DNA from: Pseudomonas yamanorum
GTDB lineage: Bacteria > Pseudomonadota > Gammaproteobacteria > Pseudomonadales > Pseudomonadaceae
Length of the DNA stretch: 64,000 bases
Direction: 5' to 3'
Assembly: GCF_900105735.1 (NCBI RefSeq)
Contig: NZ_LT629793.1
Coordinates: forward strand, 6,324,001-6,388,000
The position numbers and the translations under genes were made by a program. Numbering within the stretch: the first letter of the stretch is position 1; each line of letters starts with the position of its first letter. The notes under the pieces are model-generated. The model did no database searches. It was not told where the DNA came from and saw only the letters and a program-made list of their open reading frames with translations. This document shows positions 18,227-28,000 of the stretch, piece by piece.

Positions 18227-18246
18227 TTCAGTTCCTTATCATACCT

Positions 18247-18260
18247 ATATCCGGTGATAT
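18247..18260. promoter_or_regulatory. Candidate LysR operator
   Basis: A 14-base inverted repeat, ATATC-CGGT-GATAT, lies in the 89-base gap between the divergent LysR and DUF4865 genes. Dyads in this position are typical LysR-type binding sites. No footprint or conservation data were available. Confidence 0.4.
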
Positions 18261-18315
18261 CTTGCTGAAATCATGGCCGCTGCGCAAGCTGGGCACTCAT
18301 CTGAACAGGAGCGCC

Positions 18316-18873
18316 ATGATGTTTGCCAAACAGTATTCACACCGCTTGCCAGCCGATTACGACATGGGTGTCATCCGTGAGCGGGCCGCTCGCCTGGGGC
18401 CGTTGTGGGATCATGCCGAGGGTTTGCTGTTCAAGGCGTTTATCGCCCAGGAGAGAGGGCAGGGGCCGGGGGTGAATAACCTGTATTCGTCGGTTTATCT
18501 GTGGTCGGATCCTTTGCAGGCTGCGGATTTCTTGCTCGGCGAGCGCTTCCAGAAGGTCCTCGACAGTTTTGGCCAGCCGCACATTGAGTCCTGGTTACCG
18601 CTGGATGTGCAGCGAGGTCCGGCGCAAGACGCCTTGAGCCTGTATCGGGAGGAGTGGGCGCTGGAGCCAAGCGCGGACCGTGGGCAAATCCTCGCAACCG
18701 AAAAAGCCCGCAATCAGCAGATTGCAGACACCAGCGATAACTTCGCGGTGTTTCTGGCGCTGGATGTGCAGGCGTGGAAGCTGGTGCGAATTACCTTGTC
18801 GGCCAAGGCGCTGGATGTGAACCATCCGGGCAACGGCTACGAGGTGTTCTATCTGGCGCGGCCCGGGGTGTGA
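18316..18873 (+). CDS. DUF4865 family protein
   Basis: This 185-residue soluble protein begins with a family-like segment (YSHRLPADYDMGVIRER) that I associate with DUF4865, a family usually found beside a LysR regulator. That arrangement holds here. No catalytic motif or membrane segment is recognisable. An AGGAG sits just before two adjacent ATGs (18316 and 18319); the second has the better spacing, so the protein may be one residue shorter. Function unknown. Confidence 0.72.
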   Translation: MMFAKQYSHRLPADYDMGVIRERAARLGPLWDHAEGLLFKAFIAQERGQGPGVNNLYSSVYLWSDPLQAADFLLGERFQKVLDSFGQPHIESWLPLDVQRGPAQDALSLYREEWALEPSADRGQILATEKARNQQIADTSDNFAVFLALDVQAWKLVRITLSAKALDVNHPGNGYEVFYLARPGV

Positions 18874-18878
18874 ATGCC

Positions 18879-18906
18879 GGTAGCCGCCGATTTGTCGGCG
18901 GCTACC
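18879..18906. terminator. Hairpin between convergent genes
   Basis: Two 12-base arms (GGTAGCCGCCGA and its complement) enclose a TTTG loop between the convergent DUF4865 and cbtA genes. There is no U-tract on either side, so it may be a weak or bidirectional terminator. Confidence 0.5.
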
Positions 18907-18913
18907 TGTACCG

Positions 18914-19642
18914 TCAGGAGTTGAGACGCGCCCGAGGCTGGCTCAGCTTGCGCTCGGCCACGGCGCCGAACACCAGGCCCAGGGTGGTCCACAGTACCAG
19001 TTGAATCCCCAGGGAGGCCACGCGGAATTTCCACAGCAACACTGCCGAGAATTGTTCCGGCACTTCGTTGATGGCCGGGAACAAGCTGCCGGCCACCGAC
19101 ACGATCACGATATACAGCGCCACACCGAGGATCGCGCCTGCCCATAGGCCACGGCTGGCAATCAGCTTGCGCGCCGCGTTGATCGCAATCACCGCAGCCG
19201 CCACCGACACCAGCAGCATCAGGAAGAACAGCTTGGTGCGTTGCGCGATGGTGGCGGGGTCGCCCACCGATGGCGGGTTGGCCGGATACTTCAACCCCGG
19301 TACCACGATGATCGTCACAAACGCCGCCAATGCCAGCAGCGCTGCCAAGCCACGGGGACCGACCTTGCCGATGCGGCCCAGGGAGTAGGCGAACACCAGG
19401 GCGAAAATGCCACCCAGGGAGACGCTGTACACCACCACGCCGGTGAACAGGCCGAAGGTGCTTTGTACTTCGCGGCTCACCAGTTCTTCTTCCGGCGCGT
19501 CGCCGCGCATCTGTGCCATCTGATCTTCGAAGGCGATGGCCTTGTCGATCTGCGGCTCACCAAAAGTCTTGGCGAAGCCGAAGGCCAGGATGCCGGCGAG
19601 CAGGCCCACCAGCATCCCGCGAACGAGTAAATGCCCTGTCAT
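18914..19642 (-). CDS. cbtA: CbtA, cobalt transporter subunit
   Basis: The 242-residue protein has about five to six transmembrane segments, starting with GMLVGLLAGILAFGFAKTFG, as in CbtA. CbtA and CbtB form a predicted cobalt importer usually found under cobalamin riboswitches. The gene follows cbtB by 15 bases on the same strand. The ATG at 19642 is preferred over an upstream in-frame start because a GGAG precedes it and the first helix follows directly. Transport of cobalt is family knowledge, not shown here. Confidence 0.88.
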   Translation of the reverse strand: MTGHLLVRGMLVGLLAGILAFGFAKTFGEPQIDKAIAFEDQMAQMRGDAPEEELVSREVQSTFGLFTGVVVYSVSLGGIFALVFAYSLGRIGKVGPRGLAALLALAAFVTIIVVPGLKYPANPPSVGDPATIAQRTKLFFLMLLVSVAAAVIAINAARKLIASRGLWAGAILGVALYIVIVSVAGSLFPAINEVPEQFSAVLLWKFRVASLGIQLVLWTTLGLVFGAVAERKLSQPRARLNS

Positions 19643-19657
19643 GTCGTCACGCTCCAA

Positions 19658-19870
19658 TCAATGGCAGGGGAAACCCAGCAGGTGGCGACCGTCATGCACA
19701 AACTCATGCACGTACATGCCTTTGAACACGGCCGTCGCGCCCTGCTCGGCGCCGACGAAGTAAATCGCGAGCAACAGCAGCAGGCCGCCGAAGATCGCCC
19801 AGGGCAGGATTTCGCTCAGGGGAATGGACGGTATTGAAACGTCGGAGCCAGTTACAGCGGTATAAGCCAT
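19658..19870 (-). CDS. cbtB: CbtB, small cobalt transporter subunit
   Basis: The 70-residue protein has one transmembrane helix (about residues 22-42) and a His-rich C-terminus with HEFVHDGRHLLGFPCH, the metal-binding tail of CbtB. It is the first gene of the cbtBA operon and lies directly downstream of a cobalamin riboswitch-like leader, with GGAGG about 5 bases before the ATG. The riboswitch should switch off cobalt uptake when cobalamin is plentiful. Confidence 0.9.
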   Translation of the reverse strand: MAYTAVTGSDVSIPSIPLSEILPWAIFGGLLLLLAIYFVGAEQGATAVFKGMYVHEFVHDGRHLLGFPCH

Positions 19871-19904
19871 GAGAACCTCCAGGGATGACGCGTCCCGAAA
19901 TGGA

Positions 19905-20010
19905 TAGCGAGTTGGCTGAAACAGGGTCTGGCTTACGGCTAAAAGGCCGAATACAGTGGCGCGACCGCGCCGGCATTGAACCGGCTTCCTGTTGCAGAAT
20001 AGTTGAAACA
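19905..20010 (-). promoter_or_regulatory. Cobalamin riboswitch (leader of cbtBA)
   Basis: On the minus strand the leader reads AACAGGAAGCCGGT, then AATGCCGGC, then GCGCCACTGTA, and ends with a B12-box-like AAGCCAGACCC about 35 bases before cbtB. These blocks occur in the order of the conserved cobalamin riboswitch core. Edges are approximate because the outer P1 stem was not resolved. Expected effect: cobalamin binding represses cbtBA expression. Confidence 0.8.
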
Positions 20011-20068
20011 TGTTGAAACAACTTCGCAAGTCTACGCTGACTGCCCCTTAAAACCAGAGCGATTTGTC

Positions 20069-20632
20069 ATGCAGGCCACCCGTTTGACCCTTGTTGCCCA
20101 CGCCAGCACCCGTGCCCAGAAACAGGCACGCTTTGCGCTGGATGAGTCGGTGGAGATAGGCTGGCAGCAGGCGGCGCTTTCCCAGGCGCAACGCTTCAAG
20201 CGTGCACCCCGGGTGCTGTGCGGCCCGGAGGCGCGGACCCGGCAGACCGCGGCGCTGTTTGCCGACGATGCTTTGGTTGAAACAGCCCTGCGCGATTGTG
20301 ATTTCGGCCGCTGGCAAGGGTTGGCGATCGAGGAGGTTCAGCAAGCCGAACCCGAAGCGCTTCAGGCCTGGTTGACCGACAGCACCTCGGCGCCCCACGG
20401 CGGCGAGTCGGTAGTGCAACTGTGTGAGCGGGTAGGGCAGTGGTTGCAGTCCCTTGAGCAATCCCCGGGGCATGTCGTGGCGGTGACGCATCCATTTGTG
20501 ATCCGCGCAGCGCTGCTGCATGTCATGCAATGCCCGCCCGCGATGTTCAACCTGATCGACGTGGAGCCGCTGTCATCCACCGAGTTGCGCTTCAATGGCC
20601 GTTGGCGCCTGCGCCTGGAAACTCACGCCTGA
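20069..20632 (+). CDS. Histidine phosphatase superfamily protein (atypical, CobC-like position)
   Basis: The 187-residue protein fits the histidine phosphatase fold: an N-terminal strand with a catalytic-position His, GPEARTRQTA, DFGRWQG, and a second His in VTHPFVIRAAL. The normal RHG signature reads AHA, so the first phosphate-binding Arg is missing, and the FGxWEG segment has Gln for Glu. It sits just upstream of cobF and divergent from cbtBA, which suggests a link to cobalamin (alpha-ribazole phosphatase is in this family). The missing Arg makes normal activity doubtful. The ATG at 20069 begins the first strand; no strong Shine-Dalgarno is seen. Confidence 0.75.
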   Translation: MQATRLTLVAHASTRAQKQARFALDESVEIGWQQAALSQAQRFKRAPRVLCGPEARTRQTAALFADDALVETALRDCDFGRWQGLAIEEVQQAEPEALQAWLTDSTSAPHGGESVVQLCERVGQWLQSLEQSPGHVVAVTHPFVIRAALLHVMQCPPAMFNLIDVEPLSSTELRFNGRWRLRLETHA

Positions 20633-20690
20633 CGTCCCGAACATGGCAAAATCCGTTCCCCGCACCGAGACCACCCATGAAGACTTTCCC

Positions 20691-21446
20691 ATGAAACGCA
20701 TCCTGATCATCGGCATTGGCGCCGGCAACCCCGACTACATCACGATGCAGGCGGTCAAGGCGCTCAACCGCACCGACGTGTTTTTCCTGATGGACAAGGG
20801 CCAGAGCAAGGACAAGCTGATCGACCTGCGCCGGGAAATCTGCGAGACCTACATCACCGATCACGCCTACCGCTTTGTCGAGGCCGATTGCCCCGAGCGG
20901 GTGCGTGGCGATATCGACTACACCACCGCCGTGAAGGACCTGAACCGCGACAAGCAGCAGACCTTCGAACGGATGATCAATGAAGAAATGGCCGACGGCG
21001 AAGTGGGCGCATTCCTGGCCTGGGGCGACCCCGCACTGTACGACAGTACCATTCGTATCCTGCAGGCGATCCTCGCCAGCGGCAGCTGCGAATTTGAATT
21101 TGAAGTGATCCCCGGGATCACCAGCGTCCAGGCGTTGGCGGCGCAGCACAAAGTGCCGCTGAACCGCATCGGTCGCTCCATCGAAATCACCACCGGCCGC
21201 CGGTTGGCGGCGGGGCAGGCGAGTGATGCCGACACCCTGGTTGTCATGCTCGACGCCGAAGATTCCTACCGCACCGTGGCCGATCAGGACCTGGATATCT
21301 ACTGGGGCGCCTACCTGGGCACACCGGATGAAATCCTGATCAGCGGCAAAGTGGCTGAGGTTGCCGAAGAGATTGAACGTGTGCGCAAGGCGGCGCGTCA
21401 GGCCAATGGCTGGATCATGGATACCTATTTGTTGCGCAAACCCTAG
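20691..21446 (+). CDS. cobF: CobF, precorrin-6A synthase (deacetylating)
   Basis: The 251-residue product matches CobF, an S-adenosylmethionine-dependent methyltransferase that methylates C1 of precorrin-5 and releases acetate in aerobic cobalamin synthesis. The glycine-rich N-terminus (IIGIGAGNPDYIT), the GEVGAFLAWGDPALYDST segment and PGITSVQALAA are typical of the corrin methyltransferase family. Length is normal. ATG 20691 is chosen because the first strand begins there; an in-frame ATG at 20643 would add 16 residues. The gene is 58 bases after the phosphatase gene and probably co-transcribed with it. Confidence 0.92.
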   Translation: MKRILIIGIGAGNPDYITMQAVKALNRTDVFFLMDKGQSKDKLIDLRREICETYITDHAYRFVEADCPERVRGDIDYTTAVKDLNRDKQQTFERMINEEMADGEVGAFLAWGDPALYDSTIRILQAILASGSCEFEFEVIPGITSVQALAAQHKVPLNRIGRSIEITTGRRLAAGQASDADTLVVMLDAEDSYRTVADQDLDIYWGAYLGTPDEILISGKVAEVAEEIERVRKAARQANGWIMDTYLLRKP

Positions 21447-21458
21447 AGGTTGATGCTC

Positions 21459-22178
21459 ATGCTCAAACTGATTGCCCTGACGGTGGCGCTGTTTACCGGC
21501 GCCGCACAGGCCGAAGACGTATTGCACACCGACCTGCCGCTGCCTTACCTGGAACAGACCCAAAGCGATGCACGCAACGAGCCGCTGGTGATCTTCCTGC
21601 ACGGTTATGGCAGTGACGAGGCAGACTTGTTCGGGCTCAAGGACCGCTTGCCCTCGACCTGGACCTACCTGTCTGCACGGGCACCGATGTCGGTGGAGGG
21701 GGGTGGCTATCGCTGGTTTCGCAAGAAGCCGGGCGATGGCGACTTTGATGGCGAGACCGCCGATTTGCAGAGCAGCGCCAAGCTGATCGAAGACTTCGTC
21801 GCCCAGGCCACCACTAAGTATCACACCCAAAGTGATCGGGTGTTTCTGGTGGGGTTCAGCCAGGGCGCGATCATGTCGTACGAAGTCGGGCTAAGGCATC
21901 CCGAAACCCTGCGCGGGATTGCGGCGTTGAGCGGCAGCCTGCTGCCGGTACTCAAGGCCGAACTCAAGCCGGATGCGCGCCTGGGCAAGTTGGCGATTTT
22001 CATTGGGCACGGGACGCTGGACCAGGCGCTGCCTTACTACTCGGCAACGCGGGCCAACGAGGTGTTGCAGGGGCTTGGCCTCACGCCGGAATTCCACGGT
22101 TACCCGGGGATGATTCATACCATCGGTGAGGCGGAGTTGCTGGACTTGAAGCAGTGGCTGGAAAAGAGCCTGCGCTGA
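21459..22178 (+). CDS. Exported carboxylesterase/phospholipase-like alpha/beta hydrolase
   Basis: The 239-residue protein has a signal peptide (about 1-18, ending AQA) and an Abhydrolase_2 domain: HGYGSDEADL, nucleophile GFSQG, Asp in GTLDQALP and His in GMIHTIG. Relatives act on small or acylated esters. It follows cobF by about 12 bases, so it is probably transcribed with it, though a link to cobalamin is not evident. ATG 21459 is 9 bases from an AGAGG; the ATG at 21453 is the alternative. Confidence 0.82.
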   Translation: MLKLIALTVALFTGAAQAEDVLHTDLPLPYLEQTQSDARNEPLVIFLHGYGSDEADLFGLKDRLPSTWTYLSARAPMSVEGGGYRWFRKKPGDGDFDGETADLQSSAKLIEDFVAQATTKYHTQSDRVFLVGFSQGAIMSYEVGLRHPETLRGIAALSGSLLPVLKAELKPDARLGKLAIFIGHGTLDQALPYYSATRANEVLQGLGLTPEFHGYPGMIHTIGEAELLDLKQWLEKSLR

Positions 22179-22201
22179 GTCCGGTGATGTGAATGCGATA
22201 A

Positions 22202-22297
22202 AAATGTGGGAGCTGGCTTGCCTGCGATAGCGGTGTATCAGTTGCCTGAAGCAGTGACTGGTCAATCGCTATCGCAGGCAAGCCAGCTCCCACATTT
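22202..22297. repeat. Paired inverted REP element (GGGAGCTGGCTTGCC type)
   Basis: Two 31-base arms at 22202-22232 and 22267-22297 are perfect inverted copies separated by 34 bases, between convergent genes. The sequence is a REP family typical of fluorescent pseudomonads and differs from the other three REP pairs in this window. It can form a long hairpin and may terminate transcription from both sides. Confidence 0.85.
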
Positions 22298-22323
22298 AGA
22301 TTTTCATTGTCAGGTAAATCGGG

Positions 22324-22902
22324 TTACTTACCGCCAATAATCTGCTTCACCAACAGTGCATGACCGGCTTCATCATCCGCCCGGGAAATGGCCTGCACCA
22401 CCAACTGGTGGCTGCCGGAGCCCGTGAGGAAAGTGGAGCTCAGCGTCTTGCCACCGCCCATGGTCGCAGTGCTGTCGACCTGGCGCAGGGCCAGGCCCTT
22501 GACGGTGAGTTTCTTCTCGGCGCCTTTCTTGAAGTCCGGCAGGGCCGCGCTTTGTTCCTTGACGAAATCCGCCACGGCGCCGTCGAGGAACTGCGGGTCG
22601 TTGTCCTTGATCAGGCCGGCGACACTCGGTTTCTCAACCACAAAAATCACGCTTTTGGTGGCCTGGTCGCTGTACATCGTGCCGCTGGCGCCTGCCGTGC
22701 CGTGTTCGGCATCACCGGCCGGCAGTGGGTCGGCCTGGTAGGACTTGGGCAGGTTGAAGCTGAACTTGCCGTCCAGGGTGGAGATGGTCTGGGTGGCGGT
22801 TTTCTGCGCCGCAGGCTTGCTGGCGGCGAGGACTTGGCTGGCGCCGAAGCCGGCGGCCAGCGCGAGGGCCAAGAGGGCTGCGGTCTTGCTGAGGGTGGCC
22901 AT
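22324..22902 (-). CDS. Exported protein of unknown function
   Basis: The 192-residue product has a signal peptide (about 1-26, ending VLA) and a mature domain that begins with a segment reading LDGKFSFNLPKSYQADP. This opening, and the predicted strand-rich layout, resemble PsbP/DcrB-like periplasmic proteins, but I cannot confirm membership. There is no lipobox and no Cys in the mature part, and no obvious catalytic motif. A GGAG lies 8 bases before the ATG. It is monocistronic and convergent with the esterase gene. Confidence 0.7.
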   Translation of the reverse strand: MATLSKTAALLALALAAGFGASQVLAASKPAAQKTATQTISTLDGKFSFNLPKSYQADPLPAGDAEHGTAGASGTMYSDQATKSVIFVVEKPSVAGLIKDNDPQFLDGAVADFVKEQSAALPDFKKGAEKKLTVKGLALRQVDSTATMGGGKTLSSTFLTGSGSHQLVVQAISRADDEAGHALLVKQIIGGK

Positions 22903-22974
22903 GAAGCTCTCCAGGGATGAACGAAATTGCGCCGTATTCTGTCAGAAATTTCGCAAGATCGTTCATCTCCATCC

Positions 22975-24783
22975 TTACACCTTGTCGGACTCTTCCTCGA
23001 GTCGGTCCATCTCAAACAGCCGTGCCAGTTCCGTCCGGGCTTCCTGGGCCGATTGCATCACCTTGGCCGCGTCGTCATACACCGCGTGCTGAGCGGCCAG
23101 CAGTTGCAGGTCGTGGTTTTTGAAACGGCTGATGCGCGCATCGGCCTGGGCCTGGGTCAAACCAAGGCCCACCAGGGTGCGGCGGCTCATTTCCAGGCTG
23201 GAGTAAAACGTCTCGCGCACCGGTGACGCGTCGAGGTCCACCAGGCGATGTACGTGCTGGCGGTTACGGGCGCGGGCGATGATCTTCATGTGCGGGTAGA
23301 GGCTGCGCACCAGCTCGGCGGTCTTGATATTGATTTCGGGGTCGTCCATGGCGATCACGAAGAATTCAGCCTGGTCGACTTTCGCCGCGTGGAGGATTTC
23401 CGGGCGCTGGGGGTCGCCGTAGAACACCGGCATGCCGCCGAAACTGCGGGTCAGCTCGATGGTTTCCACCGAGGTGTCGAGGGCGATAAACGAGATGTTT
23501 TGCGCCCGCAGGATCCGCGCCACGATCTGCCCCATACGGCCCATCCCGGCGATCACCACCCGGGGTGCATCGCTTTCGATGGCGCGGTATTCCTCGGGCA
23601 CTTCCACCGGCTTGACCTTGGGCTTGAAGAGCTTCGGGCAGAGCAACAGCAGCAATGGGGTCAGGGCCATGGACAGGGTGATGGTCAGCACCAGGATGTC
23701 GTAGAGGTGCGGTTCGAACAGGCCCTGGTCGCGGCCGATCTTGAACACCACGAAGGCAAACTCACCGCCGGCCGCCAGCACCACACCCAGGCGCAGCGCG
23801 CTTTCACGGTTCAGGTCACCGGCCAGTCGGCCCACGCAAAACAGCAGCGGCAATTTGATGGCGATCAGCAGCAGGGTCAGACCCAGCACGATTACCGGCG
23901 CACTGAACAACAGGCTGATATTGGCGCCCATGCCCACGCTGATAAAAAACAGGCCCAGCAGCAGGCCCTTGAACGGTTCGATCTGCGATTCCAGCTCATG
24001 CCGGTATTCGGAGTCTGCCAACAGCAACCCGGCGAGGAAGGCGCCGAGGGCCATGGACACGCCCACCAGCTCCATCAGCCATGCCGTGCCGATCACTACC
24101 AGCAACGCGGTGGCCGTGGACACTTCCCGCAGCCCGGTCTTGGCGACGATGCGAAACACCGGCCGCAGCAGATAGCGCCCGCCGATGATCACCACGGCGA
24201 TGCTGCCCAGTACTTCCAGGCCATGCTGCAGGCCTTGGGAGGTGGTGGCGGGGTGATCGCTGCCGGCGAGCAGCGGCACCATGGCGATCAGCGGGATGGC
24301 CGCGATGTCTTGGAACAGCAGGATGGCAAAGGCCAGGCGCCCGTGGGGCTGGTTAAGCTCCTTGCGCTCGGCCAGGCTTTGCAGGCCGAAGGCGGTGGAG
24401 GAGAGTGCCAGGCCAAGGCCCAGCACAATCGCACTGTTCCATGACTGGCCAAACAGGAACAGCGCTACCACACCAATCACCGTGCCCGTCAGCAACACCT
24501 GCGCCAGGCCGACACCAAACACCGCCTTGCGCATCACCCACAAGCGCTTCGGTGACAACTCCAGGCCGATGATGAACAGCAGCAACACCACCCCCAGTTC
24601 GGAGAACTGGCTGACGCTTTGTGGGTTGCCCACCAGCCCCAGCACCGAGGGGCCGATGATCACGCCGGCCAGCAAATAACCCAACACGGCACCCAACTGC
24701 AGGCGCTTGGCCAAGGGCACGGTCAATACGGCAGCGAACAGGAATACAACCGCCGCTTGTAACAGGTTGCCTTCATGGGGCAT
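22975..24783 (-). CDS. Kef/CPA2-type monovalent cation:proton antiporter with RCK domain
   Basis: The 602-residue protein has an N-terminal CPA2 exchanger domain of about 12 membrane segments (residues 1-380) and a C-terminal Rossmann RCK/TrkA-N domain beginning with VVIAGMGRMGQIVARIL near residue 405. This is the KefB/KefC architecture: potassium or sodium efflux in exchange for protons, gated by a cytosolic ligand (glutathione adducts in E. coli Kef). No KefF/KefG-like quinone reductase gene lies next to it, so glutathione control is uncertain. A GGAG stands 6 bases before the ATG. Confidence 0.88.
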   Translation of the reverse strand: MPHEGNLLQAAVVFLFAAVLTVPLAKRLQLGAVLGYLLAGVIIGPSVLGLVGNPQSVSQFSELGVVLLLFIIGLELSPKRLWVMRKAVFGVGLAQVLLTGTVIGVVALFLFGQSWNSAIVLGLGLALSSTAFGLQSLAERKELNQPHGRLAFAILLFQDIAAIPLIAMVPLLAGSDHPATTSQGLQHGLEVLGSIAVVIIGGRYLLRPVFRIVAKTGLREVSTATALLVVIGTAWLMELVGVSMALGAFLAGLLLADSEYRHELESQIEPFKGLLLGLFFISVGMGANISLLFSAPVIVLGLTLLLIAIKLPLLFCVGRLAGDLNRESALRLGVVLAAGGEFAFVVFKIGRDQGLFEPHLYDILVLTITLSMALTPLLLLLCPKLFKPKVKPVEVPEEYRAIESDAPRVVIAGMGRMGQIVARILRAQNISFIALDTSVETIELTRSFGGMPVFYGDPQRPEILHAAKVDQAEFFVIAMDDPEINIKTAELVRSLYPHMKIIARARNRQHVHRLVDLDASPVRETFYSSLEMSRRTLVGLGLTQAQADARISRFKNHDLQLLAAQHAVYDDAAKVMQSAQEARTELARLFEMDRLEEESDKV

Positions 24784-25097
24784 TGGGGACTCCAGGATCG
24801 TTTTGCTGAATCAACAGGGCGTTATTAGAGCGCTTTTTTGCGTGGTGAAATCTGAATTTTTGCGCGGCTCAGAGCGTTCAACTCCGCGTTCATTGGACGT
24901 CGTCCGGTTTCTGGGCGGCACTCGCCAAAGTATTAATACCATTTATTTCAACGAGTTTTATGCACGCGGCTAACGTTGTGACAAACAGGATCAGTTGTCA
25001 CCACGGTCAGGTATTTCGACGTCGATGCGTGTTTGGATCTGTATTTGGGGCTTCTACGCATTCATGGATGAAAGGCTTTGACCACAAGGAGTTTCAC
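24784..25097. other. 314-base intergenic region upstream of the autotransporter
   Basis: No gene is supported here. It separates the divergent antiporter and autotransporter genes and holds a 10-base palindrome GTATTAATAC at 24930-24939, an AT-rich stretch after it, and the autotransporter's AAGGAG at 25086-25091. Promoters for both genes should lie here, but I could not assign -35/-10 boxes with confidence. Confidence 0.5.
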
Positions 25098-28000
25098 GTG
25101 GAAAGAAGACTTGCTGCTGCCGCTGTACCTCGTATTTCTCCTCTTAATCTTGCTATTCGCCTCGGTATTGCCGGCCTGGTTCTAGGCTTGGCGAGCCCGC
25201 AGGCGATGGCTGCTTGTTCGCCGGCAAGTCCCACGGCAGGCGCCACGGTCACCTGTACCGGCGTGCCGAGTTTGCCGCTGTTCTTGAACACCTTTGCCAG
25301 TGCGGTCAACGGCCTGACGGTTAACGTCAACAGCGGCGCGCAGATGAACGCGACCCTGGGTGGCCAGGTGCTCAACCTCACGGGCAATAACCTGACCCTC
25401 AATAACTCCGGCACCATCGACCCGGCGCTGCTTGGCCTCGTGACTGTGTTGAGCGGTGGTGTGACGCTGGGGAATACGGCGGCGAGTAACGTCACTATCA
25501 ACAACACCCTCACCGGGATCATCAGGGGCACTGGGGATGTGCTCGGGTTGAACCTGACGAGCCTCGCCGGCATGGCGATGAATGTCGTCAACGGTGCGGG
25601 TGGCGTCACCAATATCACCAACAACGGCACTATCGGCTCGAACGCGTTGCTCAACTTGACGCTGTTCTCTTCGGATACGCCGGTGGTAGCGGTGCAGGGT
25701 GGCTCGCAGGTCAACATGGTCAACAACGGCACCCTGACCGGACGTGTGGCCTTCGAAACGTCCAGCACCGGCAACACGTTCATCAACACCGGGACGATCT
25801 CCGGTGGCGTCTCCATGGGGGCGGCCAGCAGCAACACATTTACCGCCGTGACCGGTTCGACCATCACCAATGGTGGCGGGGTGGGGCTCGGCCTCGGTGG
25901 CCTGATCGGCGTGAACCTGACGTTTGCGCCCACCGGGCAAGTTGATGGCGGGGCCGGGGGCAGCAACTCTTTGATCCTGCAAAACACCATTGGTGTGGGC
26001 GGTGGCACGAGCGGTGCGGGCACGGCGTCCAGCGCCAACTACGTGAACTTCAACAACCTGACGGTCAACAGCGGTACCTGGACCTTGCAAGGGCCGCTTG
26101 TCAGCGGCAGCACAACCCTCAACGGTGGCGTTGCGTCGTTCAACAGCGCCCAGTCGTTCGGCACGGGCGTGCTGACGTCCAATGGCGGGGTGATCCAGGC
26201 CAGCAACGCCGGGTTGACCCTCAATAACCTGATTTCCCTGGGCAGCGGCGGGTTGACGGTTCAGGGGGCCAATGGTTCGACGCTGGGAGGCGTGATCTCC
26301 GGGAGTGGTGGTTTGACCAAGGCCGGTACCGGGCAGTTGAGCCTCAGTGGTGCCAATACCTATGCCGGCAATACCACGATCAATGGCGGCTCGGTTCAGG
26401 TCCTCAACAATCAAGCCTTCAGCACCGGCTCTGTGACATTCGCGGGTTCGGCGTCGTTGAGTGCGCCGGGCACCATCAGCCTGAACAACCTCATCACCCT
26501 CAACGGTGCCATGACGGCTACCGGAGCCGGGTCCTTGACCCTGGGAGGCGTGATCAACGGGGCGGGTGGGCTCAGCAAGAGTGGCAGCGGCACCCTGACG
26601 CTAAATGGCAACAACACGGCCTTTACAGGCCCTTCTAACCTGAACACCGGCACGTTGGTATTAGGTAATAACAACGCACTGGGTACCGGTGTACTGAACG
26701 TCAATGGCGGCGCCAATCTTGATACCGGCGCCAATGTCACCCTGAACAACAACATCATCCTCAACGCCAACCTGGCCACGGTCGGCAGCAACGCACTGAC
26801 CCTTGGGGGTGTGATCTCGGGTGTGGGAGGGATTACCAAGAATGGCGCCTCGACCCTGACGGTGACAGGCAACAACACCCAGAGCGGCTCTACCACGCTC
26901 AACGCCGGCACGCTGCTGGTGGGCAACAACAATGCACTGGGCACCGGCGCCCTGAACACGGCCGCCAGCACGACCCTGGATGCCACCACGGCGGTGATAC
27001 TGGCCAACACGGTGTTCATGGCGGCGGACTTGACCATCGGCGGCACTCAGGCCCTGGGCCTCACAGGCGCAATCAGCGGAGCGGCCGGCCTGATCAAGAA
27101 CGGCACTGCGGCGTTGACCCTCGGTGGCGCCAATACCTACACCGGCAACACCATGCTCAATGCCGGTTCGCTGATCGTCGGCTCCAATACGGCGCTGGGT
27201 GCAGGCGGCATTTTGAACACGGCCGACGGCACCACGCTGGACGCAAGCACTAATGTTTCCCTGACCAATGGCGTCGGCGTAACCGGCAACCTGAACATTG
27301 GCGGGACCGCCGGCCTGACCCTTGGGGGCGTCGTTGCGGGCAGCGGCGGCCTGACCAAAAACGGCGCGGCCAACCTGGTCCTCAACGGTGCCAACACTTT
27401 CCTCAACGGCGTAACTCTCAACGCGGGCACGCTGACCGCCGGTAATAACGCGGCCTTGGGCGTCGGTGACCTGACCGTCGCGGGTGCGGCCTCGCTGGAC
27501 AGCAGCGCCAACGTGACCCTGGCCAACAACATCGCATTAAACGCCGACTTGAGCGTGGCGGGCAGCAACGCCTTGACCCTGGGCGGCGTGCTCAGTGGCG
27601 CCAACCAACTGATCAAGAACGGCGCGGCCAACCTGACCCTCAACGGCGCCAACACCTACCAGGGCGGCACGACCCTGAACGCCGGCAGCCTGACCCTGGG
27701 CAATGCCACGGCACTGGGCACTGGGGCATTGACGGTGGGCGGCGCCAGTAGCCTCGACAGCACTGGCGCGTTGTCCCTGGGCAATGCGATCAACCTCAAT
27801 GCCAACCTGACCGCCGGCGGGGCCAACCCGTTGACCCTCGGTGGTGTGATCGCCGGCGCGGGCGGCCTGATCAAGACCGGCGCCTCGAGCCTGACCCTCA
27901 ATGGCAACAACACCTACACCGGCACCACGGCGCTGAATGCCGGGACCTTGATTGTCGGCGCCAATACCGCGTTGGGCACTGGCGCGCTGAACGCGTCCAA

